Source: F23-B02 sp963613665 (GTDB lineage Bacteria > Bacillota > Clostridia > Oscillospirales > Oscillospiraceae). From it: a stretch of 51,554 bases of DNA. The stretch is from contig CAVEAL010000016.1 of assembly GCA_963613665.1 (NCBI GenBank), positions 1 to 51,554 on the forward strand, in the 5' to 3' direction. Shown in pieces: positions 37,316 to 45,500 of this stretch. The position numbers and the translations under genes are program-made. A model generated the notes under the pieces. It saw only the letters and a list, made by a program, of their open reading frames with translations. It searched no databases and had not been told where the DNA came from. Positions within the stretch are counted from its first letter, which is position 1. Each line of letters begins with the position of its first letter.

Positions 37316-40198
37316 TCACGGGTTGCCCGCTCTGTACAGGAAGGTGACGACCTGACCGCGCGTGCAGGCAGCGCCGGGGGAGAATGCATCGGCAGACGTG
37401 CCCATCGTTATGCCGCAGCCGCTTGCCCAGACAACGGCATCATGGCAGAAGGAGCCGGGCGCAACGTCCGCGAAAGCGATTTTGCCGCTTACGGCCGGAG
37501 AGCCCGCCGCTCTGTACAGGAAGGTCACGATCTGGCCGCGTGTGCAGGCAGCGTAGGGCGAAAATGCCTGAGCCGAAGTGCCCATGGTTATACCGCTGCT
37601 CACAGCCCAACGCACGGCTTCATAAAAGATATCCGTGGTCTTTACGTCGGCAAAGCTTATCGCCGAGCTTACCGTCGGACAGCCTGCCGCCCGCCACATG
37701 AACATGACGATCTGATATCTCGTGCAGGCGGCCTTCGGCGAAAACGTTGAAGGCCCCGTGCCCTTGGTGATGCCCGCGCTGACCGCCCACTGCACCGCGT
37801 CATAGCAGAACGTGCCCGGCGCTACGTCGTCAAAGACAGGCACCGTGACAGGCGAGGCTGCATCGGGATCGGACGCGGAGCAGACCTCGCATCTGCCGCC
37901 TGAAAATTTGTGTCCTGCCGCCGCGACTGTATGTCCCAATTCTATAATGTCTCCGCAGCGCGTGCAGACAAGATCGCCGCTGTAGCCGCTTACGGTGCAG
38001 GATGCGGCTTTTTCATTGCGCAGAGCGGTATCGTGACCGAGAGCGGGCAGCACGCTGCCGGCTGTTACCGTTTTGCCGCAGACGGTGCAGATACCGTCGC
38101 CGCCGTAACCGCCTTTAAGGCAGCTCGGAGCAATTGCATTTTTAAGCTCCGTATTGTGAGAAGCCGGAACATAGTCCTTTTTGCAGGCTTCGCCGCAGGA
38201 GCATTTATAAGTCGTGTAGCCCTCGGAGGTGCAGGTCGGCGCGGTTACGCCGGCTGCCTTGAAGTCGTGCACATGCCCTTGCTGCCCGCCGCTGTCGGGA
38301 GCCGCAGCGCCGCAGCGTGAGCAGCTTCCGCCGGAATAATCGTGGCCGAGCGCGGCGGCAGCGCCGACCTCTGTCTCGCTGCCGCATGAGCATTTTAAGA
38401 CTGTTCGGCCGGGCGTTGAACATGTCGGTTCGACGACGATCTTAATATTATAATTGTGGACATGACCGTCAAACGCCGTTTCCGCGCAGGTAAGCGCGGT
38501 GTTTGAGCCGTATATTGTTACTGCTTTCCACTGTGCTTCACTGCCGAGAAAATTGACCGTTTTAAGTGCGGTGCAGCCGTAGAAGGCCTGCTCCTTTACG
38601 GCGGTGACCGTCTTGGGTATCGTTATCTCCTCGAGCGCCGTGCAGCCATAAAACGCTTTTTCGGGGATCACGGTTACGCCCTCCGGTATCACCGCACTTT
38701 TAAGCGAAGAGCAGCCGGAAAACACTGCGTCTTCAAGTTTGCTGACGCTTTCAGGAATGCTGATCTCCTCAAGCGCCGAGCAGCCGGAGAACAGGGAGGA
38801 CGGCAGAACACTCAGACCCTCGGACAGCGCTGCGCTTTTGAGCGCAGCACAGTTTGAAAACGCGCCCTCACCGATCTTCGTTACCGAGCCGGGCACGGTA
38901 ATGCTCTCCAGGCAGGCACCGGAAAAGGCATTTTCTCCTATAGCCGTCACCGTTTCGGGGAAGGTATATCCGCTGCCGCTCTTAGCCGCCGGATAGCTTA
39001 TGATGCGCGTTCTGTCCGCGCTCAGCAGCACTCCGCCGAGAGACGAATACACCGCGTTTCCGTCCGCTGCCTCAAATTCATCCAGCGCGGTGCAGCCGGA
39101 AAACGCTTTGAGATCAAGATCTTCAACGGTGTCGGAAATTTTGACCTTTCTGAGTTCGGTGCAGTCTTCAAATGCATTGCAGCCGATGCCCGCAACGCCG
39201 CTTTCGATCACAACGGAGAGAATTCTGTCTCTGTAACCGTACCACGGGGATGCACCGCTTTTTGCCGCGAAATCCGGAACGCTGCTCCCGCTCAGACTGA
39301 GCACCCCGCTGCGCGTGAGCGACCATCCGTAGCCGCTTTCGGTTCCGCTGTCCAGCATATCGCCGAGTGCAGCGCCGCAGACGGTACAGGAGCTGCCGAC
39401 TTCTGCGTGCGGAGCGCGGTCCTGCACATTACCGCAGATACATTCGCGCCAGTGGTAAGCGCTGTCGCTCTGCCATGTGCCGAAGCTGTGCACATGGTGC
39501 AGACAGCTTACCTTTCCGGAGTCAAAACCGGCATCGGGCCCGCCGATACTCTGCCATTGCTCGAATGTTCCGTCGTAGCTAACGCTTTTCGGATTTGTGC
39601 CGAGAAAAGCGTTTTTGCCTATGCTCGTAAGATCGCTCTGAAGCGTCAGCGCAGATGACAGTGAGCTGCAATTTAAAAATGCCTCCGCGCCTATCTCCTT
39701 TATGCCGTCCGGTATGACTATGCTTTTGAGCCCTGAGCAGCCTTTGAACGCCTCGGTGCCTATCCTCTCAACGCTCTGCGGAAGCTCAGCCCCGGTCAGC
39801 GCCGTGCAGCCGGAAAACAGCCTGTCCGGCAGCTCGGTGATGCCCTCCGGCAGCTTCACCGAAGTGAGGTTTTTGCAGACGCAAAATGCTGCCGTACCGA
39901 CGCTTTCAAGGCTGCCGGGAAGAGTTATCTCTGAAAAAGAGCAAGAATAAAAGGCGTTTTTGCCGATGCCGGTTACGCCTTCGCGGATAATGACGCTCTG
40001 TATACGCTCGCCGCTCCACGGCGCGGGATCGTCGCTGCCGTAATCGGCCATTGTGCCGCTTCCGCTTACGGTAAGCACGCCGTCGGACAGCGCCCACCGC
40101 AGGCCTTCGCCGCAGCTGCCGCCGGCCAAAGCGGTACACGGAACGAGCGTCAGGACAAGCAGCGTCGCAAGGGTGAAGCTCAATAATCTCTTTTTCAT
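37316..40198 (-). CDS. Secreted BspA-like leucine-rich-repeat protein with C-terminal SLH domains
   Basis: This is a 960-residue surface protein. A signal peptide is clear (MKKRLLSFTLATLLVLTLVP, then ALAGG). LRR_5/BspA-type repeats of about 23 residues occupy about 55-240 and 300-570 (pattern ITIPxTVTxIxxxAFxxCxxL). Between and after them are Cys-rich modules of the form CxCG and CxxCG (about 245-290 and 580-770) with recurring ALGHD/ASH. Three SLH domains (about 785-960) would anchor it to wall polymer. The function is probably adhesion or matrix binding; known BspA proteins bind host or microbial partners. The start is 40198 with AAGGAGG; an upstream in-frame extension would bury the signal peptide. 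Confidence 0.9.
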   Translation of the reverse strand: MKKRLLSFTLATLLVLTLVPCTALAGGSCGEGLRWALSDGVLTVSGSGTMADYGSDDPAPWSGERIQSVIIREGVTGIGKNAFYSCSFSEITLPGSLESVGTAAFCVCKNLTSVKLPEGITELPDRLFSGCTALTGAELPQSVERIGTEAFKGCSGLKSIVIPDGIKEIGAEAFLNCSSLSSALTLQSDLTSIGKNAFLGTNPKSVSYDGTFEQWQSIGGPDAGFDSGKVSCLHHVHSFGTWQSDSAYHWRECICGNVQDRAPHAEVGSSCTVCGAALGDMLDSGTESGYGWSLTRSGVLSLSGSSVPDFAAKSGASPWYGYRDRILSVVIESGVAGIGCNAFEDCTELRKVKISDTVEDLDLKAFSGCTALDEFEAADGNAVYSSLGGVLLSADRTRIISYPAAKSGSGYTFPETVTAIGENAFSGACLESITVPGSVTKIGEGAFSNCAALKSAALSEGLSVLPSSLFSGCSALEEISIPESVSKLEDAVFSGCSSLKSAVIPEGVTVIPEKAFYGCTALEEITIPKTVTAVKEQAFYGCTALKTVNFLGSEAQWKAVTIYGSNTALTCAETAFDGHVHNYNIKIVVEPTCSTPGRTVLKCSCGSETEVGAAAALGHDYSGGSCSRCGAAAPDSGGQQGHVHDFKAAGVTAPTCTSEGYTTYKCSCGEACKKDYVPASHNTELKNAIAPSCLKGGYGGDGICTVCGKTVTAGSVLPALGHDTALRNEKAASCTVSGYSGDLVCTRCGDIIELGHTVAAAGHKFSGGRCEVCSASDPDAASPVTVPVFDDVAPGTFCYDAVQWAVSAGITKGTGPSTFSPKAACTRYQIVMFMWRAAGCPTVSSAISFADVKTTDIFYEAVRWAVSSGITMGTSAQAFSPYAACTRGQIVTFLYRAAGSPAVSGKIAFADVAPGSFCHDAVVWASGCGITMGTSADAFSPGAACTRGQVVTFLYRAGNP

Positions 40199-40235
40199 TG
40201 CAGCCTCCTTGTATTTACAATATTTGCTTTTAAGT

Positions 40236-40265
40236 ATCATACCAATAATTCCGTTTTTATGTAAA
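40236..40265 (-). promoter_or_regulatory. Promoter of the LRR/SLH gene
   Basis: On the minus strand: TTTACA (40265-40260), 18-bp spacer, TATGAT (40241-40236) with an upstream TGG giving an extended -10. The start codon is 38 bases further. Confidence 0.65.
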
Positions 40266-40319
40266 TTCTCCGAATCGACGAAATTCGCAGGGCTAATTTG
40301 TAAACTTTGTATAAATACG

Positions 40320-40352
40320 AATGCTGCGTCCCGCATTTGCGGAACGCAGCAC
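40320..40352. other. Hairpin in the AT-rich intergenic region 40266-40584
   Basis: GCTGCGT pairs with ACGCAGC around an inner CCCGC/GCGGA pairing. The surrounding 320 bases are AT-rich and hold no intact gene; see the possible remnant at 40419-40566. Confidence 0.5.
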
Positions 40353-40418
40353 CAACTACAGGCAATTAAGCGTCAAATATATGGATTTTTGACCGAAAAA
40401 CTGTAAAAACAAGCCATA

Positions 40419-40566
40419 ATGGCAGAAATAACAAAATATCATTCCGCCGTTTGTCACTATTAACCAAAATACTGATACTAACAGCGATCCTGTCTGCGAA
40501 AACTTATTTGGAAAGACCGGCTATAAAAAAGACAATGAAAAAATGAGCGATGTGACGGAAAACTGA
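40419..40566 (+). pseudogene. Possible decayed short coding remnant
   Basis: ATG 40419 opens a 14-codon frame ending TAA at 40463. The +1 frame then continues to TGA 40566 with a protein-like composition (CENLFGKTGYKKDNEKM). One indel would join them into about 49 residues. No ribosome site is seen. This is a weak suspicion only. Confidence 0.2.
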
Positions 40567-40584
40567 GTAATGAGCGGAGGCGTG

Positions 40585-40613
40585 AAAAAAGCTCCCCGCG
40601 GGGAGCTTTTTCC
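40585..40613 (-). terminator. Terminator of the DUF1275 gene
   Basis: AAAAAAGCTCCCC pairs with GGGGAGCTTTTT across a CGC-centred palindrome. On the minus strand it lies 9 bases past the stop and ends in a T-run. Confidence 0.85.
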
Positions 40614-40621
40614 TTTATGGC

Positions 40622-41311
40622 TTATGCAATTTCTTTTTCCTTGTCCTCGTCCTCGACACGGCTGAGGTAGCGATCCTCGCACACGACCATGGTGTAGGCA
40701 AAGGCGGCAAGGAACATGTTCACCCACGCGCCCTGCGTGCCCATGAGCTTCACGGCGAAAAACGCAACGGCCGCACCGAAGTGGAAGGCCAGCAGCGTGA
40801 AAACGTAAAACTTCACCTTTTTGATATGCACGCGGTCGCCGTCGGTTATATAGTGCGCAAGCGCAAGCGAGGCCTGCTTTGTGTTGTTGGTTGAAAATAT
40901 GGTGGAGCTTGTAAAGCCCTTCGCGCCCGAAAAGGTGCTCCACTGCACGCTCATTGCAAAAAATATCGGATACAGCGCAATGAGAACGTTTGCGTCGGCA
41001 GGGATAAAGCACAAAACGACGCAGGCAAGAGCATCTATAAGCGGCACCGTCCGGCGCATGTTAAGGCCGAAATAGTGCGGCAGCAGCACCGTCATCATCG
41101 TGCCCGCGACATATATGAGCAGGGCCCCGATGTGCAGCAGCACCGCAGCGCCGTCGCCGCGCAGAGCGTTTATCGTAAGCTCCAGCAGGTTCATCGTCTG
41201 TGCACTTGCGAGTATTCCGCTGCGGCAGAGAATTGCGTAGGCTCCGAAAAATCCGCCGACCGAGGCAAACGACAGGTGCCTGTACAGATCGGCATTATCA
41301 TTGACAAACAA
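40622..41311 (-). CDS. YoaK/DUF1275-family membrane protein
   Basis: This 229-residue protein has six likely transmembrane helices. VGGFFGAYAILCRSGILASAQTMNLL near residue 17-42 is the DUF1275 signature (GGxxGAY, QTxNL). A second conserved block is FSGAKGFTSSTIFSTNNTKQ near 130. The C-terminus is highly charged (EDEDKEKEIA). Family members are putative inner-membrane transporters of unknown substrate. No ATG start exists: TTG 41311 is the first start codon after an in-frame TGA seven codons upstream, and no strong ribosome site is seen. It is a single gene with its own promoter and terminator. Confidence 0.8.
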   Translation of the reverse strand: MFVNDNADLYRHLSFASVGGFFGAYAILCRSGILASAQTMNLLELTINALRGDGAAVLLHIGALLIYVAGTMMTVLLPHYFGLNMRRTVPLIDALACVVLCFIPADANVLIALYPIFFAMSVQWSTFSGAKGFTSSTIFSTNNTKQASLALAHYITDGDRVHIKKVKFYVFTLLAFHFGAAVAFFAVKLMGTQGAWVNMFLAAFAYTMVVCEDRYLSRVEDEDKEKEIA

Positions 41312-41358
41312 TACGATCGCCCGGTTTCAATTAAAATCGTTCAAAACGAACAGAAGTA

Positions 41359-41386
41359 AGTATAGCACAATTATTATTTTCTGCAA
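41359..41386 (-). promoter_or_regulatory. Promoter of the DUF1275 gene
   Basis: On the minus strand: TTGCAG (41386-41381), 16-bp spacer, TATACT (41364-41359). Confidence 0.55.
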
Positions 41387-41469
41387 GATTTTCTTGAAGA
41401 GAATTGTTGTAACATAAAGAAACTTGTGATAAACTACTAAATTATTTGTTGAGATATTGAGGTGACAAT

Positions 41470-42351
41470 ATGTACGAGCTGGTTCAAGTTGCAAATAATT
41501 CATATTATGTTAACAGCCCCGCCAAGATAGGCCTGTATCTCTGCGGAGATAAGGACGTTTATCTGATCGACAGCGGCAACGACAAGGAGGCCGGACGCAA
41601 AGTCAGGCAGGTGCTTGACAAGAACGGCTGGACGCTGCGCGCGATATTCTGCACACACTCGCACGCAGACCACATCGGAGGCTGCAAATATCTTCAGGCG
41701 CAGACCGGCTGCAAGGTCTATGCTCCGGGCATCGAGTGCGATTTCACCCGCCATACCCTGCTCGAGCCGAGCTTCCTGTACGGCGGCAATCCCCCGAAGG
41801 CACTGCGGCATAAATTCCTCATGGCGCAGGAGTGTGACGCACACGAGCTGACGCCTGCCGTGCTGCCCGAGGGCTTTGAGCTGATACCTCTGCCCGGCCA
41901 CTGCTTTGATATGGCAGGCTTCCGCACGCCGGACGACGTGGTTTTCCTTGCCGACTGCCTTTCGAGCCGCGAAACGCTTGAAAAATACCGCGTGGGCTTT
42001 ATCTGCGACGTACAGGCGTATATCGATACTCTTGAGAAAGTCAAGGAGCTGAAGGCGGCAGCCTTCGTCCCGGCTCATGCTGCGGTCTGCGAAGATGTGA
42101 GCGAGCTTGCGCAGTATAATATCGACACCGTGCGCGAGATAGAGGGACGCATCGTCTCGATCTGCGCCGAGCCTCATAATTTCGAGGCGATACTCAAGCG
42201 CCTGTTCGACGAATACGAGCTTGCTCTCAGCTTCGAGCAGTATGCCCTTGTCGGCAGCACGCTGCGCTCGTACCTTGCGTATCTTCTGGATAAGGGCGCG
42301 CTGAGCGTAAAATGCGAGGACAATATGCTGCTGTGGGAGGTCGCAAAGTAA
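41470..42351 (+). CDS. Metallo-beta-lactamase-fold hydrolase
   Basis: This 293-residue MBL-fold protein has the metal motif THSHADHIGG near residue 62-71 (HxHxDH), a third His in LPGHCFDMAG near 143 and the bridging Asp in VFLADCLSS near 158; the fourth His is in FVPAHAAV near 198. The C-terminal helical region (from about 225) resembles a winged or dimer domain seen in hydrolases of unknown role. Candidate activities include thioester, lactone or phosphodiester cleavage, but none can be chosen by eye. A GAGGTGACA ribosome site supports the start. A TSUP transporter follows three bases after the stop. Confidence 0.85.
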   Translation: MYELVQVANNSYYVNSPAKIGLYLCGDKDVYLIDSGNDKEAGRKVRQVLDKNGWTLRAIFCTHSHADHIGGCKYLQAQTGCKVYAPGIECDFTRHTLLEPSFLYGGNPPKALRHKFLMAQECDAHELTPAVLPEGFELIPLPGHCFDMAGFRTPDDVVFLADCLSSRETLEKYRVGFICDVQAYIDTLEKVKELKAAAFVPAHAAVCEDVSELAQYNIDTVREIEGRIVSICAEPHNFEAILKRLFDEYELALSFEQYALVGSTLRSYLAYLLDKGALSVKCEDNMLLWEVAK

Positions 42352-42354
42352 ACC

Positions 42355-43119
42355 GTGGATATCTCGATAGTTCAGTTTCTCATCGTATGCCCTCTTGTTT
42401 TTCTCGCAGGCTTTGTCGATGCCGTTGCCGGCGGCGGCGGGCTGATCTCGCTGCCGGCGTATCTCATAGCCGGCTTTCCCGTGCATTTTGCCATAGGTAC
42501 GAATAAGATAAGCTCCGCCATGGGCACGACGCTCACCACCGTGCGGTACACAAAAAGCGGCTTTATACCGTGGAAGCAGGCAATATTCTGCGTCGCGTTC
42601 GCGCTTGCGGGCTCGGCCTGCGGAGCAAATCTCGCGCTGCTCATAGACGACTACATATTCAAGATCATCATGCTCGTCATTCTGCCGCTCACCGGCGCTT
42701 ATGTTATGAAGGGCAGGGCGCTCAGCAGCGAATTTGAGCCGTACTCCAAGGCAAAGACAACGATCCTCGGCTGTGTCATAGCGTTTGTCATCGGCGCGTA
42801 CGATGGTTTTTACGGCCCCGGCACGGGTACCTTCCTCATCCTGCTGCTCACCGCAGTAGCGCACATGCCCGTAACCGAGGCTAACGGCGTGAGCAAGGCG
42901 ATAAACCTCGCAACGAATATATCCGCGCTCGCCGTTTACATCGTAAACGGAAAGGTCGTTTTCGCGATCGGTCTCGTCGCCGGACTGTTCTCCATCGCCG
43001 GAAACTGGCTCGGCTCGAGCTTCTTCAAAAAAGGCGGCAGCAAGGCCGTCAAGCCCATCATGATATGCGTCCTCGCCATTTTCTTCATAAAGGTCCTGTA
43101 CGAAGTCATCGGGGCGTAA
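42355..43119 (+). CDS. TSUP (TauE/SafE) family anion exporter
   Basis: This 254-residue membrane protein has about seven to eight hydrophobic helices. FVDAVAGGGGLISLPAYLIAG near residue 20-40 and AYDGFYGPGTGTFLILLL near 143-160 are the two inverted TSUP repeats. The family carries sulfite, sulfonates or related organosulfur anions and other small anions outward or inward. It starts at GTG 42355, directly after the MBL-fold gene; the nearest GGAGG lies 15 bases upstream, so translation is probably coupled to the upstream gene. Pairing an MBL hydrolase with TSUP recalls sulfur metabolism cassettes, but that link is inference. Confidence 0.85.
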   Translation: MDISIVQFLIVCPLVFLAGFVDAVAGGGGLISLPAYLIAGFPVHFAIGTNKISSAMGTTLTTVRYTKSGFIPWKQAIFCVAFALAGSACGANLALLIDDYIFKIIMLVILPLTGAYVMKGRALSSEFEPYSKAKTTILGCVIAFVIGAYDGFYGPGTGTFLILLLTAVAHMPVTEANGVSKAINLATNISALAVYIVNGKVVFAIGLVAGLFSIAGNWLGSSFFKKGGSKAVKPIMICVLAIFFIKVLYEVIGA

Positions 43120-43149
43120 AAAAATCCGGAGCTCGGCTCCGGATTTTTT
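43118..43149. terminator. Bidirectional terminator between the TSUP gene and gap
   Basis: AAATCCGGAGC pairs with GCTCCGGATTT over a short loop, with A-runs before and T-runs after. Confidence 0.85.
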
Positions 43150-43166
43150 CATATCAGATTTAAGAA

Positions 43167-44177
43167 TTATGCCTTGCGGACCTTGTCGATGTGGCGGGTG
43201 AGGTCGAGCATCTTGCAGCTGAAGCCCCACTCGTTATCGTACCATGCCATGAGCTTTACGAAGTTATCGTTCAGAGCAAGGCCGGCCTTTGCGTCGAAGA
43301 TGCTGGTGTGAGGATCGGTGATGAAGTCGGAGGAGACGACCTCGTCCTCGCAGTACTCGATAACGCCCTTCATTGCGCCCTCGCTTGCTGCCTTGACGGC
43401 TGCGCAGATCTCGTCGTAGCTTGCACCCTTTTCGAGGCGGCAGGTCAGGTCAACGATGGAAACGTCGGCGCTGGGGATACGCATGGAGGTGCCGGTCAGC
43501 TTGCCCTTGAGCTCGGGGATGACCTTGCCGACAGCCTTGGCTGCGCCGGTGCTGGTGGGAATGATGTTGCCGTGAACGCCGCGGCCGAGGCGCCAGTTCT
43601 TCTTGGAGAAGCCGTCAACGACCTCCTGAGTTGCGGTGTCGGCGTGAACGGTGGTCATGAGACCCTCGACGATGCCGAAGTTGTCGTTTATGACCTTGGC
43701 AAGAGGAGCCAGGCAGTTGGTGGTGCAGGATGCGTTGGAAACGACCTTGATGTCGGGAGTGTACTTATCGAGGTTTACGCCGCAGACGAACATCGGGGTA
43801 TCGTCCTTGGACGGGCCGGACAGGACGACGACCTGTGCGCCTGCGTCGAGGTGAGCCTGTGCCTTCTCGGTGGTCAGGAATGCGCCGGTGCACTCGAGAA
43901 CGTACTCAACGCCCATTTCGCCCCAGGGCAGCTCTGCCGGGTTGCGGTTGCCGACGACGGCGACGCGCTTGCCGTTTACGGTGATGGAATTATCGTCATA
44001 CTCAACGGTTCCCTGGAAGCGGCCGTGCACGGAGTCATACTTGACGGTGTACGCAAGCTGTGCGGGAGTCTTATCGGGAGCGTTGATCGCAACGATCTCG
44101 ATATCGTCGGCGACTATGCCGGCTCTGAATGCCAGACGGCCGATGCGGCCGAAACCATTGATAGCAACTTTGATCAT
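43167..44177 (-). CDS. gap: Type I glyceraldehyde-3-phosphate dehydrogenase
   Basis: This 336-residue glycolytic enzyme converts glyceraldehyde 3-phosphate to 1,3-bisphosphoglycerate with NAD. INGFGRIGRLAFR at the N-terminus binds NAD, SNASCTTNCLAP near 152 contains the catalytic Cys and TTVHADTATQ near 178 the catalytic His. NIIPTSTGAAKAVGKVIPEL and ALNDNFVKLMAWYDNEWG are family marks. Two substitutions are notable: DGFSKKNWRLGRG where most GapA have DGPSKKDWRGGR, and RIPSADVSIVDL where RVPTPNVSVVDL is usual. Codons are biased (ATC for Ile), indicating strong expression. No pgk, tpi or eno is adjacent, so gap stands alone with its own leader of about 170 bases. Confidence 0.96.
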   Translation of the reverse strand: MIKVAINGFGRIGRLAFRAGIVADDIEIVAINAPDKTPAQLAYTVKYDSVHGRFQGTVEYDDNSITVNGKRVAVVGNRNPAELPWGEMGVEYVLECTGAFLTTEKAQAHLDAGAQVVVLSGPSKDDTPMFVCGVNLDKYTPDIKVVSNASCTTNCLAPLAKVINDNFGIVEGLMTTVHADTATQEVVDGFSKKNWRLGRGVHGNIIPTSTGAAKAVGKVIPELKGKLTGTSMRIPSADVSIVDLTCRLEKGASYDEICAAVKAASEGAMKGVIEYCEDEVVSSDFITDPHTSIFDAKAGLALNDNFVKLMAWYDNEWGFSCKMLDLTRHIDKVRKA

Positions 44178-44320
44178 TATTATGTTCCTCCATTAAATAA
44201 ATTTCAGCGTGGAAAACATTACTTGCTGTTTGTATTAAGTTTATCATATACTATACTCAAAAATCAATATTTCGATACAGCCAAATATCCGATAAAAAAC
44301 CTCCTTTTTCGGGGCGGCTA

Positions 44321-44349
44321 TTGTATATTTTGCTTGTTTTTGATAAAAT
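44321..44349 (+). promoter_or_regulatory. Promoter of the orphan kinase gene
   Basis: TTGTAT (44321-44326), 17 bp, TAAAAT (44344-44349); the ATG follows after 32 bases, with GGAGGAG between. Confidence 0.65.
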
Positions 44350-44381
44350 AATGCGGAAAATCATATGGAGGAGACCTGCCA

Positions 44382-45455
44382 ATGTCCGATTCCGTTCTTA
44401 TAGCGGCCTCGCTTTCAATGCTCGATACGGCGGCGCTCGCAGTGCGCCGCGGAAAGATAATTTACATGAACCCCGCCGCGGTAAGCCTTGCAGGTGCCGA
44501 TCTCACGTCAAAGCCGCTGGATATGCTCATGCCGTCGCACATTGCGAACAACCAGGCCGACAGCTTCATAGCTTCGGCGTTCATAGGAAGCCGGGGCTGC
44601 ACGGTGAAGGTCACGAGCGCAAACGGCTACCGCATTTATCTGATCAGCAGTGACGATAAACTGCCCGCACCGAGTGACGGCGTCTTTGACACGCTGCGCT
44701 CGTGCATGTCGAACATAAAATTCTCCGCCTCGTGCATATCCGTCATTGCCGAGGATGTCGCAAACGATAAGCTGAGCGAATATGTATGCACATTAAACCG
44801 CAATTACTACAGAATAAAGCGTGCGCTCGATAACCTCGGCACACTTTCGGGCATTGACGAGGGCTCGCTTCCGTTCTGCCCGGAGCCCGTGGATATGGCG
44901 GAGCTTCTGGAAAACATGACCGACACCGTGAACATTCTTGCGCAGAAGCAGAGTGTCAGCATATCTTTTCACTCCGAAAAGCATGTGCGCCTTGTCGCCG
45001 ACCGTGCGCTCATCGCGCAGATGATGCTCAACCTTCTGTCAAACAGTATAATGAGCTGCGGCCGGGGCGGCAGGATATCCGTGTCGCTGCTGAGAACAGA
45101 CAAGAGCCTCATCGTCTGCGTTGACGACAACGGCAGCGGCATACCGGCAGAGGAGCTCGCCTCCGTATTCGGCAGGTACAAGCAGCGCGGCAGCCTGTCA
45201 AAGCCGGCCGGCAGCGGCATCGGCCTTTCGGTCGCAAAAAGCATAGCCGAGCTGCACCAAGGCACGCTTATAATCGAAAGCCGCGGCGATGGTCAGGGCA
45301 CGTCGGTGCGCGTAATGCTCTCGTATGACATTCCGGCAGCCAAGAGCCTGTCCGCGCCGGATAACGGGTATAACGATTCGGAAATGCAGATGATCCTCAC
45401 ACAGCTGTCCGGCTGCCTGACGCTCGACTGCTATTCAAAATTTCTTGAAAACTGA
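44382..45455 (+). CDS. Orphan PAS-HATPase sensor kinase without a visible phospho-acceptor His
   Basis: This is a 357-residue soluble kinase. An N-terminal PAS-like region (about 10-90, GKIIYMNPAAVSLAGADL) is followed by a helical segment (about 108-165) where a dimerisation domain is expected. It lacks the usual H-E/D-x-x-T/N-P; the stretch LNRNYYRIKRALDNLGTLSG has no histidine. The ATPase domain is intact: LNLLSNSIMS near 212, DDNGSGIPAEEL near 250 and GSGIGLSVAKS near 280. No response regulator is near. It may phosphorylate on another residue, act as an ATP-binding scaffold or relay, or be a relic. A tail of about 45 residues after the ATPase is unassigned. Confidence 0.82.
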   Translation: MSDSVLIAASLSMLDTAALAVRRGKIIYMNPAAVSLAGADLTSKPLDMLMPSHIANNQADSFIASAFIGSRGCTVKVTSANGYRIYLISSDDKLPAPSDGVFDTLRSCMSNIKFSASCISVIAEDVANDKLSEYVCTLNRNYYRIKRALDNLGTLSGIDEGSLPFCPEPVDMAELLENMTDTVNILAQKQSVSISFHSEKHVRLVADRALIAQMMLNLLSNSIMSCGRGGRISVSLLRTDKSLIVCVDDNGSGIPAEELASVFGRYKQRGSLSKPAGSGIGLSVAKSIAELHQGTLIIESRGDGQGTSVRVMLSYDIPAAKSLSAPDNGYNDSEMQMILTQLSGCLTLDCYSKFLEN

Positions 45456-45466
45456 CGCGGTACAGT

Positions 45467-45497
45467 AAAAAGCTCAGACCAAACGGCCTGAGCTTTC
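45467..45497. terminator. Bidirectional terminator
   Basis: AAAGCTCAG pairs with CTGAGCTTT over a loop of about ten bases, between the orphan kinase gene and the convergent P-loop kinase gene. Confidence 0.75.
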
Positions 45498-45500
45498 GCT

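Noticed and set aside
41500..43230. A 576-codon open frame opposite the MBL and TSUP genes
   Set aside because: It crosses two real genes and a terminator and has no recognisable motif; high GC removes stop codons on the antisense strand.
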